Positions 18,116-25,686 of a stretch of 54,749 bases of DNA are shown here, one piece after another. Each line of letters starts with the position of its first letter. Positions within the stretch are counted from its first letter, which is position 1. This DNA comes from Cytobacillus horneckiae. Lineage in GTDB: Bacteria; Bacillota; Bacilli; Bacillales; Cytobacillaceae. The notes below the pieces were generated by a model. It searched no databases. It was not told where the DNA came from and saw only the letters and a program-made list of their open reading frames with translations. The stretch is taken from the NCBI RefSeq assembly GCF_002835735.1, contig NZ_PISD01000023.1, positions 1 through 54,749 on the forward strand, written 5' to 3'. The translations under genes and the position numbers were made by a program.

Positions 18116-18241
18116 TTAACAGTTAATAGAAGAAATATCACTCTTTGCGTTATTAGAAAGAGTGAACATATCTAAGCTACTATTTTCGATTTCCATAACC
18201 ACATTAAAAAGATCTTCTACTTCATTAACCTGTTCTTGAAG
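18116..18241 (-). pseudogene. C-terminal coiled-coil fragment, unrecognised
   Basis: About 41 codons, starting near LQEQVNEVEDLFNVV and ending KSDISSINC then TAA. It has a heptad-like pattern of the sort found in chemotaxis or sensor proteins. There is no start. It abuts the YqeK-like fragment on the opposite strand at about 18241, so a deletion or rearrangement joined the two. Confidence 0.35.
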
Positions 18242-18573
18242 TTGGTATCATGGCCGAAAAGTTAGCCGAGCAATTCGATTCAGATAAAGTAGCAGCATTT
18301 AATGCGGGATTATTGCATGATATAAGTGGAATAATACCAAATAGTAAACGCATTTCATTTGCAGAAGATTTAGGAATTACCATCCTTCCAGAAGAAAGAA
18401 TGTTTCCAATGATAATACATCAAAAAATATCTAGGGTAATTGCGAATGAAGTTTTTAATATAGATAATCAACAGATTTTAAGTGCTATAGAATGCCATAC
18501 TACCTTAAAGGGGATGGGGAGCAATACTATACCATTGACCTACAATCCAACTTCGGATTATTCTATAAATTAA
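18232..18573 (+). pseudogene. HD-domain phosphohydrolase fragment (YqeK-like)
   Basis: The frame includes VLEVGIMAEKLAEQFDSDK, then FNAGLLHDISGIIPNSKR (HD motif) and SAIECHTTLKG (the later His). This is the order seen in YqeK-type symmetrical diadenosine tetraphosphatases. The N-terminal first His strand is missing because the frame begins abruptly after a TAA, and after TTLKG the sequence drifts out of frame without the usual LD..L.FIADK helix. Truncated at both ends, so not functional. Confidence 0.65.
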
Positions 18574-18646
18574 ATATAAAACTTAGAAATAGTAGATAAG
18601 AAAGTACTGTTAAATTTATCTATCTTAAACTATATAATATAACCCC

Positions 18647-18809
18647 TTATACACTTCGTTTTAAATCAGTTATGTAATATTTCGCTAACAATCCAGCACC
18701 TAATATACCCGCATCATTGCCCAACTAAGCAATCTCCTTGAGTGCTAATCCACGCAAATTTAATATTGGTTCCTCCTATATCAACACCAACTAACAATTT
18801 ATCTTCCAT
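18647..18809 (-). pseudogene. ROK-family glucokinase reduced to its N- and C-terminal ends
   Basis: Starts with GGGAGAT ribosome site and ATG at 18809, reading MEDKLLVGVDIGGTNIKFAW, the ROK phosphate-binding loop DIGGTNIK. After about 25 codons it runs into a stop; the other frame reads GNDAGILGAGLLAKYYITDL and ends KRSV-stop, the typical ROK C-terminal helix. The middle (about 250 residues: sugar site, zinc motif) is gone. It is a clean record of a large internal deletion. Confidence 0.8.
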
Positions 18810-19293
18810 TTTATCTCCCTTCATCATTCTGTCCGCATACTATTAATAATTATATATAAATTATAAAACAATAATTAAAATTATTATATATATTCAGGAC
18901 TTTCTCCCCCTCTAAATTCTAATGAGATACTCATGTATCTACTTATATATTATTCATTTTATACCAAATAAAATAGTATAGGCAGCGAAAATAATATATA
19001 AAAAAATAGTGGATAATCTACGTTATATTAAACATAGTATCCACTATTCATCATAGTCTAGTTAATTTAATTGTGTCCTAGACTTATTTAGAGTCTTTTT
19101 CTTGGTTAGAAGAAGAAAAAAACCGTTTTAGGGGTTTGCGTCAATCCCTCTTAAACAAGTTGAGATTTTTTTGTCTATCTCTTTCACATAATCAATATTA
19201 TAGAAACACACAAAAAATGAAATCCCTTGCAATCACAAGGAATTTCACCACCTCAAAATTTATCATTATTATTTGATATCTTAAATAACATTA
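18810..19293. other. Intergenic stretch with one long inverted repeat
   Basis: Very AT-rich. AATAGTGGATA (19006-19016) and TATCCACTATT (19038-19048) form a long stem with T-runs on the minus-strand side, so it may be a terminator. A weaker hairpin AAATCCCTTG/CAAGGAATTT is at about 19219-19244. No gene recognised. Confidence 0.5.
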
Positions 19294-20190
19294 TTAGTTT
19301 GAGCGAATAAATTTAGGCTTTTCTAAATTTCTTTCTTTTTTCGGAGAATAACTGATTCCCACAAACACTAGAAATATTCCGAGAAGCTGGTAGACATCAG
19401 GGCGGTAGTTCAAAATAGTTACATCCAATAAGATTGCAATAACCGGATCAACAAAAACTAAAATAGCAATTGTTTGTGCTCTTAACTCACGCAAACTACT
19501 GAAAAATAAATAAAACACAAATCCTGTATGAATAAATCCTGTAACAAGGATATAGAACCAGTTTTCAATGGTAAGATGCATAAAGTTTGACCAATCCACT
19601 AATGGTATCAATAATAAAATACCCAGACTTGTTTGGATAACGGTTGTTAACAAAGGACTAAGCATTTGAATTCCTTTTCCCATAATAGAAGTTAGAGCGT
19701 AGAAGAATGCTGCTGCAAACGCCCATAAAACACCCGTGGATAAAAATCCGGTCATCGTTGTATGTTGATGAATTCCTCCAACTAATAATGTTCCTACAAA
19801 GCAAATAAAGAAAAAGACTAATCCCATTTTTGTTATTTTTTCTTTAAAAATAACAGAGCCTAAGAGAAGTACAATAACGGGTGCTAAATGATAAATGGAT
19901 ACCGCCACAGTGATAGGCATTACTTCTAAAGAACGGAAGAAAAACACCCAATTTACGATAAGGAATACACCACATAATAAGGCAAGTAAATACTCCTTAC
20001 GAGGAATAGAGACTTTCTTCGGTTGTTGTGTTTTTAATGTGATAACGCCCCATATTGTACCTAAAAGAATACTAGCACAGAGACAACGCACAAAAACTAG
20101 TTCAATCGAGTGTAGACCTGTTTTTTCTGAAAATAGACCGACTGAACCAAATATGGCCATCGAGATGGCAAACTTTAATTTGGCATACAT
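19294..20190 (-). CDS. EamA (DMT superfamily) membrane transporter
   Basis: A 298-residue protein with ten predicted hydrophobic helices in two homologous halves, the EamA duplication: ELVFVRCLCASILLG in the first half, FIHTGFVFYLFFSSLRELRAQTIAILVFVDPVIAILLD in the second. The drug/metabolite transporter family exports or imports small metabolites; the substrate is unknown. It starts 62 bp after the stop of the TrmB-type regulator on the same strand. A TAGTAGTT half-site in that gap also occurs upstream of the regulator gene, so the regulator probably controls this transporter. The ATG follows a G-rich stretch (AGGGGGGG). Confidence 0.92.
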   Translation of the reverse strand: MYAKLKFAISMAIFGSVGLFSEKTGLHSIELVFVRCLCASILLGTIWGVITLKTQQPKKVSIPRKEYLLALLCGVFLIVNWVFFFRSLEVMPITVAVSIYHLAPVIVLLLGSVIFKEKITKMGLVFFFICFVGTLLVGGIHQHTTMTGFLSTGVLWAFAAAFFYALTSIMGKGIQMLSPLLTTVIQTSLGILLLIPLVDWSNFMHLTIENWFYILVTGFIHTGFVFYLFFSSLRELRAQTIAILVFVDPVIAILLDVTILNYRPDVYQLLGIFLVFVGISYSPKKERNLEKPKFIRSN

Positions 20191-20219
20191 TTAATCCCCC
20201 CCTGAGTCGTTATTGTTAT

Positions 20220-20240
20220 AACTACTAATAATTTGGTGGT
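20220..20240. promoter_or_regulatory. Candidate TrmB-type operator before the transporter gene
   Basis: AACTACTA (20220-20227) matches the half-site of the perfect palindrome upstream of the regulator gene, and TGGTGGTA (20234-20241) is an imperfect partner. It lies about 30-50 bp before the eamA ATG. Confidence 0.4.
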
Positions 20241-20271
20241 AAAAAAACAGCTTTATGTTAAGCTGTTTTTT
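20241..20271. terminator. Terminator overlapping the end of the TrmB-type gene
   Basis: AAAAAACAGCTT / AAGCTGTTTTTT with a 6-base loop; T-runs on both strands. The regulator's stop codon is inside the stem, so eamA probably has its own promoter or is reached by read-through. Confidence 0.8.
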
Positions 20272-21065
20272 CCTGTCATTACTTGAATTAAATCTTCTCG
20301 CGATTTCCATAGCTCATCTAGCTTTTCAGGACCGAATGCATTTGTAATTTCTTCTACCATAATATCGTGCCTAATGTATTCAGTAGCAATAAGAACGAGA
20401 GCAGGATCTGTTGACTTCACTGCCCACTCAGAACCTCTATCACTAAACTTAGCAATAAGGGCCTCTTCTTCATCTCGAACAAGAATAGTCAAATATCCGT
20501 CCATTCGTTTACTCACAATGTCTGGAGCCATATAATTGTGATGATAGGTATGTCCCAATGTCTTATTTTCAGCTCCAAATAAAACGGTGAAAATCGGTAT
20601 AGAACCTTCTTTCTCCCGCACAGCCTTTTCAATATCTTTCACCGCAGGAGCCCAGATTGATAACCAAATCTCTTTTTCTGCGGATCGAATCATCGAAAGC
20701 ATTTCTTGAACAATATGCTGGTACTGGACAATTCTCGTCACGACATCAACTTTTTGATCACTTTCTAAAACGGTAAGAGATGACTCTAACAATTCAAATG
20801 ACGTATTCATCTCTTCTTTAAGACGAGAAAGTAACTGTTTTGGATCGACAGGTTTATAGACAATAGGATCAGAGGGAACCGTTTGAATGGCTCCTTTATC
20901 AAGTAATTTGCCCAATACCTCATAAATCATTGACCTTGGGACGCCAGAACGCTTACTTAATTCATAGCCAGTAATCGCAGGTGATTTCAATAAACCTATA
21001 TAGGCCTTACACTCGTATTTTGAAAATCCATGTTTTTGCAATTCAATAATGGCCTTGTCTTCCAT
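20253..21065 (-). CDS. TrmB family transcriptional regulator
   Basis: A 270-residue protein. The N-terminal winged helix is typical (LQKHGFSKYECKAYIGLLKS, then GYELSKRSGVPRSMIYEVLGKL, about residues 8-55). A coiled-coil linker follows (LKEEMNTSFELLESSL), then a C-terminal phospholipase-D-like sensor domain (EMLSMIRSAEKEIWLSIWAP, later MDGYLTILVRDEEEALIAKF). TrmB proteins usually repress sugar or metabolite transport genes. It precedes an EamA transporter, and a perfect inverted repeat overlaps its own leader, so autoregulation is likely. AAGGTGAG precedes the ATG. Confidence 0.92.
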   Translation of the reverse strand: MEDKAIIELQKHGFSKYECKAYIGLLKSPAITGYELSKRSGVPRSMIYEVLGKLLDKGAIQTVPSDPIVYKPVDPKQLLSRLKEEMNTSFELLESSLTVLESDQKVDVVTRIVQYQHIVQEMLSMIRSAEKEIWLSIWAPAVKDIEKAVREKEGSIPIFTVLFGAENKTLGHTYHHNYMAPDIVSKRMDGYLTILVRDEEEALIAKFSDRGSEWAVKSTDPALVLIATEYIRHDIMVEEITNAFGPEKLDELWKSREDLIQVMTGKNSLT

Positions 21066-21078
21066 AAACTCACCTTCT

Positions 21079-21102
21079 TAGTAGTTAATGTACCAACTAC
21101 TA
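21079..21102. promoter_or_regulatory. Perfect inverted repeat, probable TrmB operator
   Basis: TAGTAGTT, 8 bases, AACTACTA. It is 14 bp upstream of the regulator ATG, overlapping where the -10 or transcript start should be. The same half-site occurs before the eamA gene. Confidence 0.6.
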
Positions 21103-21281
21103 TAAATCATTCGTACTAAAAAGTCTACAATCTCAGACAAATACTTAATGTTTTCCAAAACGGTACAACTTCTTTATAGATATTTCCACTTTATTTCAAA
21201 GTAATAATAATTTATCTCTAACAAATATTGTATGCTATATACAATATTTGTTAAATAATGTCTCCTTTCGGAACCTAGCCT

Positions 21282-21319
21282 AAATGAAACCCCTTGAGCA
21301 CACAAGGGGTTTCATTTTA
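21282..21319. terminator. Strong hairpin terminator
   Basis: AAATGAAACCCCTTG / CAAGGGGTTTCATTTT, 15-bp near-perfect stem. No intact gene ends here; 21103-21473 otherwise shows no gene. Confidence 0.85.
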
Positions 21320-21473
21320 TCACCATTTATCGTTTATGCTTGATTTAATCAACGATTACCTGCTCTCAAGTACGTCTGATGCTGCATAAAAAAGTGGGGT
21401 TTTACTCAATTAAATGGCCCTTTAACGGAACAATTCTATCCTTAACAGCTCCTAATTCATTAAAAATCAAACT

Positions 21474-21646
21474 TTATTTCAAACCCACGCCTGGTATAAC
21501 TTTTGATTGGGTCAATTCCTGAATAATTTCGCTCATGTCGATCGATTCTTGTTTTTTATTAAACTCGTCGACCATAAAGATTGATATGCTGCCACGCAAC
21601 TGGGGAAACCAATTTCAACATATCTGAGTCAGGTCCCGTTGTTTCC
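21474..21646 (-). pseudogene. C-terminal tail of a Tn3-family transposase
   Basis: Reading minus from about 21640: TTGPDSDMLKLVSPVAWQHI then NLYGR, followed by a frame change and EFNKKQESIDMSEIIQELTQ to a stop at 21474. SPVAWQHINLYGRYEF is the kind of ending seen in Tn3-family transposases; here two bases (the TA of the Tyr codon) are missing between GR and EF. Everything upstream of this tail is gone. It is an old remnant of a replicative transposon at the edge of the repeat-bounded gene array. Confidence 0.7.
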
Positions 21647-21690
21647 CTTCTTCCACTAAACTGCCCCTATAATCAAAGATAAATTAGCTA
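21647..21690. repeat. Cassette-end repeat R1 (weakest copy)
   Basis: Contains CTTCCACTAAACTGCCCC, sharing CTAAACTGCCC with R3 and CTAA-CTGCCC with R4. It lies 7 bp past the stop codon of the 71-residue protein gene. The second hairpin is not clear. It adjoins the Tn3 tail, so partial overlap with that relic is possible. Confidence 0.5.
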
Positions 21691-21697
21691 GAATCAA

Positions 21698-21913
21698 CTA
21701 TTTCTTACCTACTCTAATTTGTGTTACTTCAGGTATCCTTGTAAAAACATTTGAAATATCTTTAATTAATTTTTCAGCTAGATAATTCCCATTTCCTTTT
21801 TCGTAAATATTTATTCTTGTATATATTAATTTCAAAAAGGCTTTCGCTTCTTCTTCATTTAATTGATCAATATTTTGTAACATACTATCTAATACCGTAG
21901 TTTCTTGATTCAT
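21698..21913 (-). CDS. Small hypothetical protein (71 residues)
   Basis: MNQETTVLDSMLQNIDQLNE continues as an amphipathic, helix-rich protein: EEEAKAFLKLIYTRINIYEK, then IPEVTQIRVGKK. AAAGGAGG is 11 bases upstream of the ATG, so it is a genuine gene. I do not recognise a family. It is the first unit of an array in which each minus-strand gene is followed by a related repeat (R1 after this one, R2 before it). Confidence 0.65.
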   Translation of the reverse strand: MNQETTVLDSMLQNIDQLNEEEAKAFLKLIYTRINIYEKGNGNYLAEKLIKDISNVFTRIPEVTQIRVGKK

Positions 21914-21977
21914 TTTATCGTTAACCTCCTTTAAAATATGATTTCAACTCCTATTTTTAGCATTTATATTATCATAA

Positions 21978-22039
21978 CCTTATTCAACAAAACCGCCCCC
22001 TATAGCATCATAGTAAAGAGGCTCGCCTTTATTATAAGG
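21978..22039. repeat. Cassette-end repeat R2
   Basis: TTATTCAAC-AAAACCGCCCC followed by a hairpin AAAGAGGC-TC-GCCTTT. Closest to R6, which shares AAAGAGGCTC-CCTTT. It lies 24 bp past the stop codon of the VOC gene. Confidence 0.65.
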
Positions 22040-22063
22040 AAAGCACACGATAGTGAAATAAGA

Positions 22064-22414
22064 TTAACTCTTGCATACCATCAAATGGTTCCTATAAGGG
22101 TCTTTGAAATTAAACCAATGGTTATGCTCAATTTCTGTTGTTAATTCGACATTCTTACTTCTCAAATACTCATATGCTCGCTCAATATTGTTAGTGTTAA
22201 AATGAAAAAGTGGAGTTTTTATAATATTATCTTCTGAATAAATCTTGCTATCTAATACAATTCCTGTCCCATTCATTGGTACAATATATAAATGACCATA
22301 TAGTATCTCACCTTCTGCTATTAACCCTAATATGTCACAATACCAATCACGAGCTTCTTCAACATTACTTACAGGAATAAAAATTGTTCCGATTTTATTT
22401 AATATAGGGTTCAT
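22064..22414 (-). CDS. VOC family protein (glyoxalase/bleomycin-resistance fold)
   Basis: A 116-residue single VOC domain. The start at 22414 (MNPILNKIGTIFIPVSNVEE) is used because TTGGAGG lies 8 bases upstream. Motifs: FIPVSNVEEARDWYCDILGL at the N-terminus and HNHWFNFKDPYRNHLMVCKS at the C-terminus, where the family often has a metal-binding Glu; here the end reads RNHLMVC, so metal binding is uncertain. Substrate unknown. It is flanked by repeats R2 and R3 as a single-gene unit. Confidence 0.85.
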   Translation of the reverse strand: MNPILNKIGTIFIPVSNVEEARDWYCDILGLIAEGEILYGHLYIVPMNGTGIVLDSKIYSEDNIIKTPLFHFNTNNIERAYEYLRSKNVELTTEIEHNHWFNFKDPYRNHLMVCKS

Positions 22415-22479
22415 TAAACTACCTCCAAAATACACTTCGAGTATACAAGATTAATTCTCTACAGGTTATATATTCCCCT

Positions 22480-22514
22480 CTTGTTAAGCTAAACTGCCCG
22501 TTTGTTTAAGAAGA
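22480..22514. repeat. Cassette-end repeat R3
   Basis: TTAAGCTAAAC-TGCCC-GTTTGTTTAAG: an imperfect palindrome centred on TGCCC, with TTAA..AAC/GTT..TTAA arms. A further AAGATT/AATCTT pairing continues to 22539. It lies 16 bp past the stop codon of the GyrI-like gene. Confidence 0.65.
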
Positions 22515-22530
22515 TTTTTGATTTGTACTT

Positions 22531-22977
22531 TTAATCTTGAATTGGTAAATAAATCTGTACTTCTTCATCTCCTTCCCCCATAGGGTGATATGTCTCGATA
22601 ATATAAGAATCGAGATCTCTTTGAAAACCTTGTTCTTCTGCCCAATTCAATAAATTCAAATGAAGTTCTCCCAAATTAGATATATCCCCTCTTGTAGTTA
22701 TGTAACTTTTATATGTTTCAATATAATCCATTCCAGTTGGTACCTCATTTAATTTCTCACTCACAATTAACCCTACATAATAATGACCTACCCTATGCTC
22801 CTCATCCTTTTTAGGTTCTAATAATGCAATTTCGGTCTCTACTAGATTTAGGATTTCGTTGGAGCGACTTAATAGTTGCTTTGCAAGCAAGGGCACTTCA
22901 TTACCAAAGTTAACAAACTCCCCACTACCTTTTAATCCAACAAGCTTAAATTCTTTTTTAACCATCATAAATGACAT
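22531..22977 (-). CDS. GyrI-like small-molecule-binding domain protein
   Basis: A 148-residue protein. The start at 22977 (MSFMMVKKEFKLVGLKGSGE) is set by GGAGAGG 6 bases upstream. It has the features of the GyrI-like/AraC effector-binding fold: an opening KEFKLVGLKGSGEF strand, a middle YYVGLIVSEKLNEVPTGMDYI and a C-terminal YIIETYHPMGEGDEEVQIYL that ends in the family's strand LPI. Such proteins bind hydrophobic ligands or gyrase inhibitors; the ligand here is unknown. Single-gene unit between R3 and R4. Confidence 0.8.
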   Translation of the reverse strand: MSFMMVKKEFKLVGLKGSGEFVNFGNEVPLLAKQLLSRSNEILNLVETEIALLEPKKDEEHRVGHYYVGLIVSEKLNEVPTGMDYIETYKSYITTRGDISNLGELHLNLLNWAEEQGFQRDLDSYIIETYHPMGEGDEEVQIYLPIQD

Positions 22978-23032
22978 ATTAACCTCTCCTAACCACTCGA
23001 TAATTTCATAATATTCCAGTTTATTCAACAAA

Positions 23033-23065
23033 AAATCCTTACTTCCTGCAACGAAGTAAGGATTT
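23033..23065. terminator. Terminator between GyrI-like gene and repeat R4
   Basis: AAATCCTTACTTC / GAAGTAAGGATTT, a perfect 13-bp stem with 7-base loop and T-rich tails on both sides. The 9-mer TTATTCAAC occurs on both sides of it (about 23022 and 23085). Confidence 0.85.
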
Positions 23066-23083
23066 CAACTTTTTATGCAACTG

Positions 23084-23138
23084 TTATTCAACTAACCTGC
23101 CCTTTTGTTCCATAAGAAAAAAGCTTTCTTATTTTGAG
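23084..23138. repeat. Cassette-end repeat R4
   Basis: TTATTCAACTAACCTGCCC, then TTTTGTTCC and a perfect second stem ATAAGAAA/TTTCTTAT. Nearly identical to R5. It lies 115 bp past the MerR stop codon. Confidence 0.75.
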
Positions 23139-23253
23139 GAAATAACCCTTTACTTCTACACTTTAAATGTTTTTATGAAAATATGACTGAGTTACTCTAT
23201 TTCATATCATTAGAATGAAAAGCTCTAACTGTTAGTAAAATCACCCTATTCGC

Positions 23254-24129
23254 TTAGTTGTTCAATTTGTTTATTTCTGGATATTGTAAAGATAATTTTT
23301 CGTTTACTACTTCCATCTGCTTACAATACTCTGAATAAGAAACACTTAATTTTTTCATTGCAGGAATGAATATATCATAATAACAACTTGTATGATTAAA
23401 CTCTTTAAGAATTGTTTGGATCTTATAGATTGGTGAATTTTTGTATTCTTCGGACTGCTTGTGGGCCAAGTATAGCTCTATAAATTCCTTGTTTTCTGAC
23501 AAGAACTTATCTGGATTTTCAATAGAATACTCTGTATTCTCTATCACGTCACGAATATTTTGTATGTTAATATAATTTGTGCTTTCCATTAAGAACAATT
23601 GTAAGTCTTCAGTTAACTGCAATGAGGGTGCATTATCCAAAAATGCTATAATTTCTTCATACGCAGATTGCTGATCTGAGCTTGTAATAGGCTCATTCAA
23701 AAATCGTGCAAAATGCAGGCAAATAAATCGACCGTAGTATCCTGGAAACGCCTCTAATAGCTTTTCGGTTACAGTTGAACTCTGTTCAATAGCTCTCAGA
23801 TCCTTAATTAATTCAGAATAATTTTTACCAAAAATTAGTTGGTGGAGAATGGATTTTTTTTCCTGTTCCCTCTGCATAATTAATTCCCTTTGTACCGATA
23901 TCTTTTGCAATATGTTGTTTGTCTTATCGGCAAGCACTGCCTTGATTTCCTCTGTGCTAAGCCCAAGTTTACGAAAAACATAAATTTTCTTTAAACACTC
24001 TACATCATTTTCTCTGAAATCACGGTACCCGTTGTCTAAAATATTGGGAAATACCAATTTTTGTTCTATGTAATACTCTATAGCTTTTTTAGTCAAATTT
24101 GTTAATCTACTTGCTTCATTAATTAACAT
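23254..24129 (-). CDS. MerR family transcriptional regulator
   Basis: A 291-residue regulator. The start at 24129 (MLINEASRLTNLTKKAIEYY) is supported by GAGGTGAT upstream. The MerR winged helix covers residues 1-70 (KKAIEYYIEQKLVFPNI, GYRDFRENDVECLKKIYVFR, LGLSTEEIKAVL), followed by the dimerisation helix and a long C-terminal helical domain of about 170 residues. There is no C-x7-C metal loop as in CueR/MerR, so its signal is not obviously a metal ion. It lies directly downstream of a 19-bp-spacer promoter, so it probably activates itself. Neighbouring genes concern thiol redox and copper. Confidence 0.9.
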   Translation of the reverse strand: MLINEASRLTNLTKKAIEYYIEQKLVFPNILDNGYRDFRENDVECLKKIYVFRKLGLSTEEIKAVLADKTNNILQKISVQRELIMQREQEKKSILHQLIFGKNYSELIKDLRAIEQSSTVTEKLLEAFPGYYGRFICLHFARFLNEPITSSDQQSAYEEIIAFLDNAPSLQLTEDLQLFLMESTNYINIQNIRDVIENTEYSIENPDKFLSENKEFIELYLAHKQSEEYKNSPIYKIQTILKEFNHTSCYYDIFIPAMKKLSVSYSEYCKQMEVVNEKLSLQYPEINKLNN

Positions 24130-24149
24130 AACTATCACCTCACAAAAGA

Positions 24150-24180
24150 AGCATAAGCTAACACCTAGGGTAGTAGTCAA
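24150..24180 (-). promoter_or_regulatory. MerR-type promoter with 19-bp spacer
   Basis: On the minus strand TTGACT (24180-24175), exactly 19 bases, then TATGCT (24155-24150). The spacer contains an imperfect dyad centred on CCTAGG. A 19-bp spacer with central dyad is the hallmark of promoters activated by MerR regulators. It drives the merR gene itself. Confidence 0.8.
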
Positions 24181-24254
24181 TAGGCTTTTTTAGGAAAAAT
24201 AAATTATCATTGTTTCGCTAAAAAGACAGTTTATTAAGCATATTTGAGACCTCT

Positions 24255-24983
24255 TTAAAACAAATAGGTTAATGAATCAAAAATACCAATAATAAGGAGT
24301 AATCCACCAGCAAGTTTTTGAGTGATAGCCCCTACTTTTCTGCTTTTCTTCATGATTGCCCCACTTGCACCAAAATACCAAATCAGAAAGATTACCAGCA
24401 GAAGAGGAAAAGAGGTTCCAATTCCAAATATAGACGGTAGTAGGACGCCATATGATGTTGTCAATACAACTGGCATTAATGTCACAAAAAAGAGGATAAA
24501 CATTGTCGGACAAAATGCCAATGTAAAGCTTACTCCTAATAAGAAGCTTCCAATATAGCTATCTTTTAACTTATCTGGCAATCTGATTAAGCCTATAGAT
24601 TTATTAAATTTAAATACCCCTATCATTATTAGCCCAATAATAATAAGTAATGGACCAATTGTTTTTCTTAAGACCGGAAAGAATTGTACTAAAGTATTGT
24701 TCACTTCATTCCCCAGTAACCAGATAATGATTCCCAGTAAAAAGAAAACGACAATCTTTCCTAATATAAATAAGGTTATATGTAGCCAGGGAACGCGATC
24801 GACCAACGATCTATTCCCATAAATAGTAATTGCACTAACGTTACTTGTCAGCTGGCATGGTGCAACCGCTCCCACTAATCCCAAAAAAAAAGAAAATAAT
24901 AGTGGTATATGCATAAAGCCATAGGCAAGCCCATGTATTGGACCACTCAACATTTGGCTTATTTGATTAAACAAATCAAACAT
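24255..24983 (-). CDS. CcdA/DsbD-like thiol-disulfide membrane transporter
   Basis: A 242-residue protein with six to seven membrane helices. Two cysteines lie in equivalent helices of two pseudo-symmetric halves: VGAVAPCQLTSN (about residue 42) and LAFCPTMFILFF (about residue 159). This Pro-Cys/Cys-Pro arrangement is that of CcdA/DsbD transmembrane domains, which pass electrons from cytoplasmic thioredoxin to extracytoplasmic thiol proteins. Some databases would call it TauE/SafE or UreH-like. GGGAGG precedes the ATG. It lies 125 bp upstream of merR on the same strand and near ResA-like and CueP genes, so a role in keeping surface copper proteins reduced is inferred. Confidence 0.8.
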   Translation of the reverse strand: MFDLFNQISQMLSGPIHGLAYGFMHIPLLFSFFLGLVGAVAPCQLTSNVSAITIYGNRSLVDRVPWLHITLFILGKIVVFFLLGIIIWLLGNEVNNTLVQFFPVLRKTIGPLLIIIGLIMIGVFKFNKSIGLIRLPDKLKDSYIGSFLLGVSFTLAFCPTMFILFFVTLMPVVLTTSYGVLLPSIFGIGTSFPLLLVIFLIWYFGASGAIMKKSRKVGAITQKLAGGLLLIIGIFDSLTYLF

Positions 24984-25051
24984 ATTTATACCTCCCTGAC
25001 TACTCTATCTTCCTAACATATAAATTTATTGTTTCAAAATTAATTTAAGTT

Positions 25052-25066
25052 GTTCATACTCTGAAC
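25052..25066. promoter_or_regulatory. Small palindrome upstream of the CcdA-like gene
   Basis: GTTCA-TACTC-TGAAC, 69-83 bp before the ATG of the CcdA-like gene. A possible operator; evidence is only the symmetry and position. Confidence 0.3.
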
Positions 25067-25151
25067 ATAAAGCAAGATGAGAGAAGAACCAATAACTATT
25101 AATCCTACCCAAAAAAGTATCATAATGAACATTGTTCTTATATAGTTATTT

Positions 25152-25291
25152 TTTATAAGTATACATTTAAAATATCAAGAAAATATGGATTTGTTAGGTT
25201 TCCAGATAAACTAGGAGAATATACGATTTACTGTAATATACCTTGTAGATCGGGTCATTAGGAAATGAAAGAGATGTTAATCGTACAATAA
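25152..25291 (+). pseudogene. Cupredoxin (CuA/COX2-like) C-terminal fragment
   Basis: The plus frame reads KISRKYGFVRFPDKLGEYTI, then YCNIPCRSGH, a stop (TAG at 25259-25261), and EMKEMLIVQ before a final TAA. The order C-x3-C-x3-H-x2-M is the copper-binding loop of CuA/nitrous-oxide-reductase/COX2-type cupredoxins. The N-terminal half is missing and the stop sits inside the metal loop, so it is dead. It fits the copper theme of its neighbours. Confidence 0.7.
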
Positions 25292-25307
25292 ATGGTCAAT
25301 AAAATAG

Positions 25308-25347
25308 AAATTCTCGGAAATGAACAGTTCATTTCCGAGAATTTTTT
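25308..25347. terminator. Strong bidirectional terminator
   Basis: AAATTCTCGGAAATGAAC pairs with GTTCATTTCCGAGAATTT, an almost perfect 16-18-bp stem with T-runs on both strands. It ends the YhjQ-like gene (minus). Confidence 0.95.
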
Positions 25348-25359
25348 TGTTTACTACCG

Positions 25360-25686
25360 CTATGCTACACTTTTACAAGCTTCTGCACATTTAAAGCAAG
25401 CATCAGCACATTTTTGGCAATGATCATGATTATGTTTTTTACATTCATTTCCACATAATTCGCAAATTTTTGCACAAACGGCGGCCAATTCAGAAACAAA
25501 TGGGGTATTTCTTGAAAGGGCTTGTTCAAGATAATTACAAATATCCGCACACTCCCTGTCCAGACGAATACATTCAGCCATCATTTGGATATCCTCTTCC
25601 TTTAAACAAGCATCGTAACAGTGATTACATGCAGTCATACACTCATGTAAAGCCTGAATTAGTTCTAAATGTTGTTCATGTGCCAT
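25360..25686 (-). CDS. Four-helix-bundle cysteine-rich copper-binding protein (YhjQ/Csp-like)
   Basis: A 108-residue protein with 13 cysteines arranged on helices (CMTACNHCYDACLKE, then CIRLDRECADICNYL, then CAKICELCGNECKKHNHDHC and CADACFKCAEACKSV). This is the DUF326/copper-storage-protein pattern, in which cysteines line the core of a four-helix bundle and bind many Cu(I) ions. The start at 25686 (MAHEQHLELIQALHECMTAC) is set by AGGAGG upstream. There is no signal peptide, so it should be cytosolic. It lies within the MerR/CcdA/CueP group and probably buffers copper. Confidence 0.9.
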   Translation of the reverse strand: MAHEQHLELIQALHECMTACNHCYDACLKEEDIQMMAECIRLDRECADICNYLEQALSRNTPFVSELAAVCAKICELCGNECKKHNHDHCQKCADACFKCAEACKSVA

